Origin: Larix kaempferi
Taxonomy: Eukaryota > Streptophyta > Pinopsida > Pinales > Pinaceae
Assembly: GCA_027924585.1 (NCBI GenBank)
Contig: BSBM01000179.1
Location: 15,658,501-15,722,500, forward strand
Reading direction: 5' to 3'
Length of the DNA: 64,000 nt
Below the pieces are notes generated by a model. The model was given only the letters and a program-made list of their open reading frames with translations. It was not told the DNA's origin and ran no database searches. Below, in pieces: positions 53,625-64,000 of this stretch (positions are counted from its first letter, which is position 1; every line of letters begins with the position of its first letter). The position numbers were made by a program, and so were the translations under genes.

Positions 53625-56421
53625 ATGGCATCGAGCAGTATTGTAGCACAGCCTCAAATTCCACCCTTGACTGGTAAGAATTATGATTTTTGGTCTATAA
53701 AAATGAAAAATCTTCTCTGCTCACAAGATTTATGGGATTTATTTCAGAATGGGTATACAGAACCCCCTGACGAGGCAACTTATTTGGCCTTTACACAAGC
53801 ATAGAAAGATTTGTTGAAAAACAACAATAAGAAAGATGCTAAGGCACTTTCACTCATCCAACAAGCCATGGATGATTCGATTTTTCCTAGAATAGCATAT
53901 GTAAGCAAGTCCAAAGATGCATGGGACATCTTAGAGACCGTTTATCAGGGTTTAAGTAAGGTGAAGGTTGCTAAATTACAAACCCTCAAAAAAAAATTTG
54001 AGAATCTGTAAATGAATGAGACACAGACTGTAGATCAATTTCATAATCACCTAATGACAATTGTGAATCAGATGAGAACCCATGGTGAACAAATATCTGA
54101 CCAAAAGTGTCATGTACCCACCTGCTGACCCAATGCAAGGCAGGAAACATGATGCCAAACTCAGGGCTTTTACATGATCTCAGCCCAATACTAGATTCAC
54201 ATAAATAATAAATGGGTGTGCAGATGTAAAACAATCAATTATGCACAGCGGAAACAACATCCACACAATCATCATATGCATTCAACATGTCAATTTCAGT
54301 CATTAATAAAAACATTTCAGAAATAAATACATAGACAGAAACACTTATCTTCATTTCAATTGTCCCAAGCAACTAGCTATGTCGCTGCAACGTTCCACCC
54401 AACCATAGGCTCTTCGACAGCTTATATTGAGTCCGTCCAAAGGCCACCCCCGAGCTGGGCATGATTCTCACAAGGACAAAGGGGACATTCACGCTCACAT
54501 TCAGTCCATTAACCATTTTATTTTAGCCAAGCCAGTCTAACTGGGTTTATCAGGCTACACTTGCACAATGGATGCTCATTCCCAAGCTCAAGCCAGAACA
54601 AGGGATTACCCATCACCCATACCCATCCTACTCTTCTTTCTCACAGCAAAACGATTATTGACAGGGTTACACATTTACAATAGAGGTGTTCACAAAACAG
54701 GGTCCACATTGGTTCTCCCAACTCGTGGTTCACCCAAACGAACTGTGGAATTTCGATTTCAACCCCAGGGAGCAAAACCGATTTCTCTCCACTGGTTAGG
54801 ATCCTTTCCAATGGCCTAAACGACCTCCAGGAAGACCCAAAACGTTCTTCTCTCTTTCCCCACTGGTAACCAACACAAAAACGCCCCTTCCCGGCTAAAA
54901 GATGAAGGGAAACACAGAAAAACGAGGGAGGAAAACGCCCAGGCAGCTAGAGCTGCGTGAGAGAGCAAGGCCATGGTGAATAATGGCTTAGGGAGCAATT
55001 TCGTGGCTCTATTCTTGCCCAAGGAGACCAACACCATTTTCCATGAAGGGTGGCTTGCCCATACCCGAATTTGGGCAGCCATACCTCTCCATTGCCAAGG
55101 CATTAACTACCCCAACCAACTCTTGGGAGAAAATCAATGGTTGGGTACAAAAGTCAACATGGGTAGTTGAGGATTTGATGGGTTCTCTCATTGACACTTG
55201 GCTTGACTCTAGTGGCTCAAGGGTTTGAATGTTTTCCCTCCCAATTCCTTGTGAAAATCATGCCCCCATCTCTTTGTTGCATTGCATAGCTAGTTGTGGG
55301 TATTTTTATTAAAATGCATATTACATGATATTTGAATTTCCATTGTGCCTGGCTAGCACGCAAGGCATATGTATCAATAAATCGATGGCGGGGCCTTGGC
55401 CTTGAGCTCCTCACCATGATTTCATAGCAATATTACATCAATTACATTTGAATGTAATGGGGTCAATAATGGGGACGTTACAAAAAGGTGGTGGAAAAGG
55501 TATTAAGAAGTCTGCTCAACCAATTTGATTTTGTGGTTGTGGCAATTGAGGAGTCAAAGGATTTGACTCAGCTCTCCATCGATGAGTTGATGGGATCCCT
55601 ATCATCCCATGAGTCTAGGGTAAATAGAAGTTCAAACTTTTCACTTGATACTTCCTTCAAGACACAGTTAACAATAGGAAGAGGAAGAGGAAGGCCATTC
55701 TATAGAGGTGGAGGTAGACTTCAAGTTCAAAGTGTAAAAGAATCGAATATAAATAGGACTAGTAGGTATGTCCAAAACCCAAATCCAGGAAACTTTAGAA
55801 CCACAAGTAATAATTTTTATCAACAGCAGAATCAAAGAATTGATAAATCTAAAATCCAGTGTTTTATTGTAAGAAATTTGGGCATTATGCTAGGGAGTGT
55901 AGAAAGAAGGAAGCAGATGCTAGAAAGCAATCTGCAAATCTAGTTGAGAAATCAAAAACAAAATTGATTCAGTTCTTATTACTTGCATTGTTGCACAAGA
56001 GAATCCAAATGATGTATGGTTTCTAGATAGTGGCTGTAGCAATCACATGTCTGGCAACAAGGAGGTGTTCACTAATCTAGATAGTTCAGTACAGGCTGAA
56101 GTGAAATTTGGAGATGACAATAAAGTGTCAGTCAATGGCAGAGGTACGGTTAATGTATTTGCAAAAAATGGAGATAAAAGGCATATTAATGATGTGTATT
56201 TTTTTCCCGGTCTGAAATGCAATTTAATCAACATTGGAAAACTAATGGAGAAAGGTTATAAGGTAATTTTCAACCATGAAACTTGCACAATTCTTGACAA
56301 GAATCCTAGAAAAGGGTTGATTGCAAGGGTTAAAATGACTAAAAATAGAATGTTTACACTTACATTAAAGAGTGAAATTCAGAATTATGCGAATGCATAT
56401 AAAGTTGAAAGTCTGGATTAG
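53625..56421 (+). pseudogene. gag: Element D gag and protease, split by a solo LTR
   Basis: The ATG at 53,625 opens MASSSIVAQPQIPPLTGKNY, the copia gag start. The frame passes stops at 53,802 and 54,009 and reaches the insertion at 54,107. It resumes at 55,488 (VVEKVLRSLLNQFDFVVVAI, LSIDELMGSLSSHESR). A Gly/Arg-rich region precedes a zinc knuckle near 55,858-55,900, where a one-base shift breaks CXXC. Protease DSGCSNHMSG is near 56,025-56,055 and the domain runs to 56,421 (LMEKGYKVIF). The parallel with element E is close throughout. Confidence 0.87.
54108..55482 (-). mobile_element. Solo LTR inserted in element D gag
   Basis: Flanked by exact AAAAG duplications (54,103-54,107 and 55,483-55,487), 1375 bp, TGTCATGTACCC to GACGTTACA. 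On the minus strand it begins TGTAACGTCCCCATTATTGA and ends ACATGACA, the more typical LTR orientation. No internal region is present, so recombination between two LTRs has removed the body. Open frames inside are chance. Confidence 0.88.
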
Positions 56422-56436
56422 TCTTGGATTTGGTAC

Positions 56437-57570
56437 TTGAGGTATGGACATTTTTATTTTGGGGGATTAAGCTTATTACAGAGAAACCAAATGGTTAGAG
56501 GGTTGCCACCAATTGAACAACCAACAAGCTCATGTGAGAGTTGTATCTTAGCAAAACATCATAGAGAAGCTTTCCTGGTAGGCACTTCGTATCGAGCAAA
56601 AGAACCTCTGGAGATAGTTCATACAGATTTGTGTGGACCAATGCAGGATCCATCATTGGCTGGAAATTTGTACTTTCTAACCTTTATTGATGATTACAGC
56701 CGAAAAACATGGCTATATTATGAGAAATAAAAATTAGAAACTTTTGAAGTGTTCAAGAATTTTAAAACCTTAGTTGAGAAGCAAAGTGGAAAGTTCATCA
56801 AAGTGTTGAGGTCTGATAGAGGAGGCGAATACAAATTGAATGAATTCATGGAATTTTGCAGAAATCATGGAATTAAGAGGCAGTTTACCACTCGGTATAC
56901 ACCACAGCAGAATGGTGTGGCAGAAAGGAAAAATAGGACAATTATGAATATGGTAAGAAGCATGTTGAAGGCCAAACATTTGTCAAACGAGTATTGGGCA
57001 GAAGCAGTTGCATGTTCAGTTTACATCTTGAATAGGTGTCCTACAAAAAGTGTGAGGAATAAGGTACCTGAAGAAGCTTGGAGTGGCAAGTGTTGCAATG
57101 TTTCACATCTTATAATATTTGGGTGTGTGGCTTACTCTCATGTACCTAAAGAAATTAGAAGGAAGTTGGATGATCGAAGTGAAAAATGTATCTTCATTGG
57201 GTATAGTGAGCATTCTAAAGCATATAAACTATATAATCCTATTACCAAGAAGTTGATTGTAAGCAGAGATGTAGAATTTAAGGAGGAGGAAGCATGGGAT
57301 GGAAGTATTGATGAAATAGTTACATGTGGAGCAGCTTTACCTGATGTTGAAGATGATGAAGAAGATGTACAAAATGGACAACAAATTCCACATTCATATG
57401 TACCTACACATGTACCAGCATCCACAACACCAGGAAGGAGCTCAATAGGGTTTAATTCACCTCAAGCAAGAAGACCAAGAAATTTCATGCAAGAAGAGCA
57501 ACCGGGACTTGGAGGCCAGCATACATCAAGTTCACAAGTAAGTGATGAATCTGATCCTACATCAGCATAA
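56437..57570 (+). pseudogene. Element D integrase
   Basis: The zinc domain (RYGHFYFGGLSLL, CESCILAKHHRE) is followed by the core: Asp in VHTDLCGPM near 56,617, Asp in RSDRGGEY near 56,812, Glu in QQNGVAERKNRT near 56,920. One TAG lies at 56,728. The downstream hinge (GCVAYSHVPKEIRRKLDD, then an acidic Ser/Pro-rich linker to 57,567) is typical of copia integrase C-termini. Stops are few and the core looks intact. Confidence 0.9.
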
Positions 57571-59207
57571 TTGAGATCTAGGATTAGAGGACAAAAATCT
57601 AGAAGCCTAAGAGAAATCTATGAACAACATGATGAAGAACTGGATTTAAATTCAAATTTTGCAGTATTGGCTTATCAACTAGTTAACTTTGAAGAAGCAA
57701 TTAAAGATGATGCATGGATAAAAGCTATGGATGATGAAATAGATGCTATAGAGAGAAATGAAACTTGGAAATTAGTAGATTTACCTGAAGGAAAAGGCTG
57801 CATAGGTGTAAAATGGATCTATAAAACAAAATTGAATGTTGATGGAAAGGTTGAAAAGCACAAGGCTAGGCTTGTGGCACAAGGTTTTAGTCAACAACCC
57901 GACATAGATTATACTGATACTTTTGCACCGGTAGCAATATTTGACATAGTTAGACTTGTTTTAGCAATTGCAGCACAAAATAATTGGAATGTATATCAGA
58001 TGGACGTAAAATCTGCATTTTTAAATGGATTTTTAGAAGAGGAGATTTATGTAAAACAACCAATTGGGTATGAAATAAGAGGACATGAAGATAAAGTATA
58101 TAGGCTAAAGAAAGCATTATATGGGCTGAAGCAAGCACCTAGAGTGTGGTACAATAGAATAGACTCATATTTGATGAGTAATGGATTCAATAGATGTGCC
58201 AGTAAGCCTACATTGTACACAAAAGCAAATTAGCAAGGTAAAATCATGATTGTATGTTTGTGTGTTGATGACTTAATTTTCACTGGAAATTTGTCTATAG
58301 AAGCATTTAAAATAGCAATGAAAACATAGTTTTAAATGACAGATTTGGAAATGATGAAATACTTCCTTGGAACTCAAGTTGATCAATCTGAAAAAGGAAT
58401 TTTCATATGTCAATCTAAGTATGCTAAAGATGTATTAGGAAGATTTCAAATGCTGAATTGTAAATTAGTGTCAACACCTATAGCAACAGGAACTAAATTA
58501 AGTAAAGAGGATAATGAACCTTTTGTGGATCCAACGCAATTTAAGAAATTAGTTTGAAGTTTGATGTATCTAACATCAACAAGGCCAGATATCGTGTTCG
58601 TGGTGAGCTTAATTTCCAGATTTATGGAATCTCCGAAAAGGTCTCATTGGCAAGTAGCAAAAAGAATTTTAAGATATGTTTCAGGAACAATAAATCATGG
58701 ATTTTGTATTCAGTAGGTTCAGATTTCAGATTAACAAGCTACACAGATAGTGATTTTGCAAGAAGTATAGATGACAAGAAAAGTACAACAGGTTATGTAT
58801 TTAACTTTGGTTCAGGTGCAATTTCATGGGCATCAAAGAAGCAACCCATAGTGACCATCTCATCAACTGAAGAGGAGTATATAGAAATGACGTCAGCAGC
58901 ATGCCAAGCAGTGTGGATGCGGAGAGGTTTGTACGAGTTGTTGCATGAACAAGAGGATCCAACAGTGATTTTCTGTGACAATAATTCAGCAATTACATTG
59001 TCAAAAAACCAAGTATTTCACAAAAGGAGCAAGCATATAGATACTCGATATCACTTCATCAGAGAACTTGTTAACAACAAAGAAATCAACTAGAAATTTT
59101 GCAGGTCAAAGGAACAGCTAGAAGATATATTTACTAAGCCCCTAGTAAAGGATTTTTTTGAGTTTCATAGAGAGAATCTTGGCATTGTTAATGCTACATA
59201 TGTATGA
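57571..59207 (+). pseudogene. pol: Element D reverse transcriptase and RNase H
   Basis: RT starts near 57,690 and shows WIYKTKLNVDG, DTFAPVA, MDVKSAFLNGFLEEEIYV and YRLKKALYGLKQAPR. The catalytic site reads CVDD near 58,264 in place of YVDD, after a TAG at 58,231. RNase H can be followed across a frame change near 58,560 (SYTDSDFARSIDDKKSTTGY; ISSTEEEY). The C-terminal DIFTKPLVKDFF ends at TGA 59,205-59,207. Stops at 58,328, 58,555 and 59,091 disable it. Confidence 0.88.
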
Positions 59208-59290
59208 TTGTAGCTATATGTTGGATGTCATAATTTTGTCAATGATATATCCTGTTTTGTTCTTTTTTGGGTTGTAATTAAGGGGGAGAT

Positions 59291-59589
59291 TGTTGGAATT
59301 AATTGCAACCATCTACTGCTATCTGTAGCGAACTTATATTTATTGTGGACTAGATTTGAATTATGAAACCTCATATGTAGATGATTCTAGAGGGGACACA
59401 CTATGCCTCTCGGGAATGGAGAGCCGACTGGCTGTGCATAATTATTGTAATACTCTTTTTGATGTTTTGAGTGATGTGAATGAATGAGACATAGCTCTGT
59501 TTTGTTGATGTTTTGAATGAAGTGCTGTAGCACTGTGCAAAATTTGTCATGCTCTGTTTTTTCTCTGTTTGCTTCCTCTGTCCCCGTCA
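59291..59589 (+). repeat. 3' LTR of element D
   Basis: 299 bp, TGTTGGAATT to CCCCGTCA; differs from the 5' copy at about 14 positions and a short gap near 59,430. Confidence 0.93.
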
Positions 59590-59594
59590 AGCTG

Positions 59595-62500
59595 TGACAT
59601 CAAACCATTAGCTGTGACATCAAACCAGACCTTCAAGACATAGCTCGACATTCACAACGATATGGACAGGGTATAGTTGTACATAGATCAGGTTGGCAGT
59701 GTAAGTACATCCGTACAACATGAAGTACAAAATCATGACCACTTAATAAATGTGCAATATGATTCGGATCTAAGAGATGAAGACAAAATATTATGCTTAA
59801 AAACATCTTCATGAATTAAAAACATCTTATGTAAATTTATTGACATAGGATATCAAGATTAAGAATGCACCTCAATTCTAGATTTGATCAGCTCAACTTG
59901 CCTAATCACAAGGATCACCTTCATCTTTGACACAGTCACCTCCACCGTCACCTCCACCTTCAACATTGATGCAGCTTATACCTTCAGCTTTGACGCACCT
60001 CAAGGATTGATGCAAGCACCGCAAGTTGAATACACCTTCAGCTTTGATGCAACTACCTTCAACTTTAAAGCAACTCACAGATCTATGCAAGCAGCTGAAT
60101 CCAAATAGAATTAATTAATGAATTACATAATTTGTTTTGAAAAAGCTTGATCTAAAACCCCAATTCTTTTTCCCTCGAGGAAATTATAACCAATTCTTTC
60201 CCTCCATAAAATGGAAAAACCAGTTCCAAATAAGAAAATAGTGCACTGGACCACTCTAAATCCTAATTATAATCCTAAATCATAATCCTAATTTGGATCA
60301 TAATTTCTAAATCCTTCCACTCTCAAGAATTCCCACATGGTGCACTCCCAAGAATTCCCACCTGGTGCGGGATATTTGGTTCAGGCACTGTCACTTGCCA
60401 AGAACACCTTGCTAAAGTCTGTGACGTGGGAATCAAGCCATGGATCAGATCCACAGACACCCCTTTAGCTGCCTTTGCTTGGCAATTGAGCCATTCGAGG
60501 TAATCGGGGGAGCACTGATTGAAGCCATATTCAACGTTCACTTTCATGAGCATTTTTCATCCAACGATCTTCAAGCAGGTCTTCTTGAGCAAAAACAAAA
60601 GCGCCTTGGCTAGGGACAGCTAGGGACATAGGGTATAAAATATTGAGAGCAGCTTGAGTATTCTTGGTTTAGTAAATAGATTTGAAACTTATTCTAAAAT
60701 CTAATTGTTATCTATTATATGTTATTTATGGGTAGTATTAATCACATGCATCATCAACTATATGTTATTATTTATTTTTTTATTAAATTAATTGTGTGTT
60801 ATTAATTGTAAGTTAGTTCATGTATATTCTTTTTTTTCAATTATTTATTTCGAATTTTGAACTATATTCATAAAATCAATCTAGACAATACATTTGTCCA
60901 ATCCTCCTACAATTTAGAAAAAATATAAATAATAATCCACCTCCAAATTCTAAAATATAAATACTTACATAAACCAAATAACAATAAATTAAAACCCTCC
61001 TAAAAACCTAAACAAAATAACAATTGATTAAAACCCTACCAAAAACCTAGCTATAGCTAATTTCTTCTTCTTAGTTCTGTGTTACTTGTATTCACAACAA
61101 CCGTGTCTCCTCTCAGACATTTACATCTCCGAGTCTACAAGCACAAGATCATACTTATAATTATTAGTAAAACGATTCATTTTTCTCAATAATTATTAGT
61201 AAAACATGGTTACAATTTAATTTCTTAGGACGAAGAATATTTTGCTTCTTTAATCATGTAAATGATAAATAATAAATTTGTTAAACATGTAAATGATAAA
61301 TAATAAATCTCTTAAACAAAAAATTTATTAGGACATGATAAATAGTAAATCTGAATCCTAACAGTCCGAAGAATATTTTGCTTTTCTTCACGCAAATAAT
61401 AGATATGTATTAAAAATTAAAAAAAAAACATACCATCCCCACACCCAATTCTATTATGAAACAAATATGCAATACCATCGATGTAATAAATCTGCAACAA
61501 TCCAAAATTTAATAACAAGGCCATCAACAAATCACAATTTCATTGGGTTTTAGGGTTTTAAATTTTAAATTTTAGTGGCCCTTTTTATCATTCTTTAAAC
61601 TATACTCACAATAAACTTTAATAGATATAAAAATTAAAACCTAGCATCAACAAAATCACAATTTCATTGGGTTTTGGGGTTTTAAATTTTGGTGGTCCTT
61701 TTTTCTCATTCTTTAAACTATAGTCACACCAAACTTTAATAGAAATACAAATTTAAACATAACATTGACCATGAGTACTTATATATAACTAACGAATAGA
61801 TTTTTGACATTAGTGATGAGATTAAATCCGGTGATAGTTTTCCCAGTAGGATAGTGGGTACACCCATACAGCACTCACGGAGAAAAGGCCAAATTTGAGG
61901 TCAAAAATATACAGCATTCCCAAATTAATCCCAATGTAAAGAAGCAGAACTTTACATCTTGGAATACCTACTGCATGCGGTTTATGACCTTCACTCACCT
62001 AAGTAATTGGATTAGTTTAGGTTTTAATGTAAATATTTTTTTAAGGGTTTATTATAATAAAAAAATTGAATTAGATTAAATATTTTTTAATGTTAATTTA
62101 TTATTATAATGTTTGAAATTCATTAAGATAAATATAGAGTCTAATGTAAATATTGTTTAAAGATTTATTATAATAAAAAAATAAAGTGTTTATTTGATTT
62201 TAAGAAACTAATAGGAAAAGAATGAGAATGTTATAAAAATAAATTAAAATTTGTCAATAAATATGAAGAAATTAGAAATGAAAAACAAAGAATTAAAAGG
62301 ATAAAAAAATATAGAGAAAAGAGGGGTGAAAAAGAATTAAACATTGAGAGAAAAAGGGAATGAAATAGAAGCTAAAATTAGATTAGAAGATGGGTAGAGC
62401 ATACAAACAAAGAGAAGAAGGAAGGCAATTAAGAAAAACAAAAACATTGAGAGGAAAGAGGAATAGGAAAGTAAAGAATAAGAATAAAATGAAAAAACCA

Positions 62501-62890
62501 CAAGACAATGGAGTGAAAGAATTAAGATGAAATTATAGAGATAAGGATGATGAATGATGCACATATTAAGTGAGCTTATTGTGATTATGAAGGTGATAGA
62601 TAATGGGCTACGAGGCATGACTTTGTGTAAATCCATCTTTATGATACATATTGTTGTTGGATTCTTCTGATTTAGATAACTTTCAATAACTTCTCCAACA
62701 AGTTTGGTAATGTAATAGTTAGTTTTGGCTTTTGGTGGTATGGTTATGGTTGGTATCAAATTTATGTCTTGTTTGAGCTTGGTTTTTTATAGACCAACTA
62801 GTGTGACCCATGTATGATATTCCACGAGAGCATGAAATTTCACAAAGACCATGGTTGATATGGCTCAACATATGGTTCAAAATGAGCTCA
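59595..62890. other. AT-rich stretch without recognisable genes
   Basis: The first bases repeat AGCTGTGACATCAAACCA twice (59,590-59,627). Near 59,930-60,080 a CACCTTCAGCTTTGATGCA-like phrase recurs four or five times. A short minus-strand frame (60,323-60,553) is open but unrecognised. Beyond 60,600 AT content rises sharply with homopolymer runs. If the dicer-like gene continued rightward, its second C-terminal domain should be here; I could not find it. Confidence 0.5.
61522..61760. repeat. ~120-bp tandem duplication
   Basis: ATCACAATTTCATTGGGTTT followed by CATTCTTTAAACTATA and AAACTTTAATAGA occurs twice, starting near 61,530 and 61,656, with a few substitutions and a short deletion. Confidence 0.85.
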
Positions 62891-62899
62891 AGGTAGCTA

Positions 62900-62909
62900 T
62901 GTGTGTGTG

Positions 62910-62962
<53 letters not shown>
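62900..62962. repeat. GT/GA compound microsatellite
   Basis: (TG)n with one C interruption to about 62,945, then (GA)n to 62,962. Likely length-variable between individuals. Open frames over it encode Cys/Val repeats and are not genes. Confidence 0.97.
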
Positions 62963-64000
62963 TTCTTGGTTTTTGTCATTATTGTTTATGGGACTCGGTC
63001 CATTACAACTAAGCCTCATCTTGTTTTTATTATTTTTGGGAAGAACTTGTCAATACAAGCATATCTATATGTTCTCTTTTATTCAATTTGTACAAAAGTA
63101 TTGTATAGTTAGGCTAAGTTCATCTCTTATATGGATTGTCATTGAATGATGTTCTCTCTTAAGTGTATGAATTAATTTTAGGCTTGGTTTGATCACATTA
63201 AATGGTATTAAAGTTGAATATTGTGCCTACAATTGTTTCATTCAACCTACACTTTTGTCTTCACAGCCTCCAATAGACCTTCTATTATGTTATAAGCTAG
63301 TGTGCTTGGGTGCCTATGACCTCTACTAGGCCTTCTTATTTATTACAAGCTAATTTGCTTAGATCCTGGTGACCTCTACTTGACCTTATATTTTACAAGC
63401 TAGTGGGCTGGTGCAAGCTAATGTTGGCCACTCATGACGCATTAGTCGCAATGGACTCCTGGAAAAACAGAAATCTGAATGTCAAAAAGCAATATTAGAG
63501 CTACCCACACAACGTTTTGGAATATGGCGCAAGAAGATGAAACGTAGACAATCGGATTACCTTCCGGAATATATAAATATTATTTATGGAAATTAAGTAT
63601 AACTCCCAAAAAATGGGGTTCTCCTAAGGTTGGTATGTTATTTTTTTAAGAAAACATAATGAATATGTTTGCATTAGTTCCCTGGTTCGGTATGCAAATG
63701 GTGGAATTTTGTGAAAAAAATTATATACAATCGTAGATAACAGGCCATTCTAGTGCAGCGCTATTTTTCCATATTTATTTATTTTAATTTTATTTATTTT
63801 TTTAATTAAGGAAGTTAGCCAAGCCCTAGAATGACTAGGTCGAGCGTTAGTCCCTGACATCATGGTCTTAACATAATCAATGAACTTCTTTTTTTAGGAT
63901 GTAGGTCTTTGTGTGTACTTGTGTGGGTTCTTTTCAGTTTTCAAAATATGTGAGCCAATCAAAAGTTATAGACGAAAGAAATAACCTACTTTTTGTGTAA
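62963..64000. other. Right end of window, nothing recognised
   Basis: AT-rich sequence with a CTAGGCCTTCT/CTACTAGGCC-type phrase repeated loosely near 63,265-63,400. No domain, tRNA or element boundary could be supported. Confidence 0.5.

Larger units (their letters stand above)
52688..59589 (+). mobile_element. Element D: Ty1/copia retrotransposon beside the linker exon
   Basis: Length is 6902 bp, of which 1375 bp is a solo LTR inserted later. LTRs are about 303 and 299 bp and 4-5% different by eye. The flanking 5-mers are AGCTA (52,683-52,687) and AGCTG (59,590-59,594), a duplication with one change. An initiator-Met primer site and a polypurine tract (TAAGGGGGAGA, 59,279-59,288) are present. 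Gag, protease, integrase, RT and RNase H are all present in order with scattered stops and shifts. It is a relative of E, judged from the similar gag and integrase. Confidence 0.93.

Noticed and set aside
59884-60108. 74-codon plus-strand ORF with a repeated TFSFDA motif
   Set aside because: Follows a short imperfect DNA repeat; no homology recognised and no gene structure around it.
60323-60553. 76-codon minus-strand ORF as a host gene exon
   Set aside because: Open and fairly balanced in composition, but I recognise no domain and there are no supporting splice sites or neighbours.
62337-62759. 140-codon minus-strand hydrophobic ORF
   Set aside because: AT-rich sequence yields Leu/Phe/Ser-rich frames by chance; no domain.
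62901-63149. ORFs across the GT/GA tract
   Set aside because: Low-complexity Cys/Val/Arg-Glu translation of a microsatellite.
1-64000. tRNA or rRNA genes
   Set aside because: Only tRNA-complementary primer sites of retrotransposons were seen; no cloverleaf-length match or rRNA motif was noticed.

Overview
The window reads as nuclear DNA of a large-genome land plant. It has plant-type Ty3/gypsy and Ty1/copia LTR retrotransposons, initiator-Met tRNA primer sites, plant-style introns and a Dicer-like gene remnant. Dense nesting of old elements suits a gymnosperm, but that is inference. There is no bacterial or organellar signature, no CRISPR and no recognisable tRNA or rRNA gene. I see no intact host gene.

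Bases 1-35,310 are a gypsy nest. An old plus-strand gypsy element (O) shows gag at 2986-4260 and resumes at 33,005-35,310 with the last zinc knuckle, protease, a capsid-like domain and the start of RT. Between the halves lie a partial minus-strand gypsy element (M: primer site and putative LTR at 32,252-33,001, gag and protease at 27,356-30,188, a zinc-knuckle tail at 18,582-19,967) and two complete insertions. The first is G (4431-18,475, plus strand, gypsy, LTRs 4431-6043 and 16,064-18,475, target duplication ATGAC). G carries a leader ORF, gag, protease, a second capsid-like domain, RT/RNase H, integrase and a long third ORF with coiled-coil character. Its 3' LTR contains a ~793-bp insertion. 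The second is A (19,968-27,350, copia, target duplication CGACC) inside M; it keeps only the end of pol and a large multi-tier minisatellite.

Bases 35,385-52,409 hold a decayed Dicer-like gene, best matched to DCL3 (the dicer that makes 24-nt siRNAs for RNA-directed DNA methylation). RNase III, dsRNA-binding and linker exons can be read, with frameshifts, stops and a lost catalytic glutamate. Small non-autonomous element C (37,020-51,146) sits in the exon between RNase IIIb and the dsRNA-binding domain. Copia element E (38,741-50,403) sits in C, and minus-strand copia element B (39,729-46,899) sits in a LTR of E. B is the best preserved element, with a 942-codon uninterrupted pol segment. Copia element D (52,688-59,589), itself split by a minus-strand solo LTR (54,108-55,482), lies next to the linker exon, probably in an intron.

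Bases 59,590-64,000 are AT-rich and apparently non-coding, with a GT/GA microsatellite and a ~120-bp tandem duplication. The most unusual signals are the capsid-like domain between protease and RT in both G and O, the third ORF and leader ORF of G, the strong TAG bias among stops in G, the shared repeat-rich 3' regions of A and B, and the stepwise burial of a silencing gene by the class of element it would normally silence.
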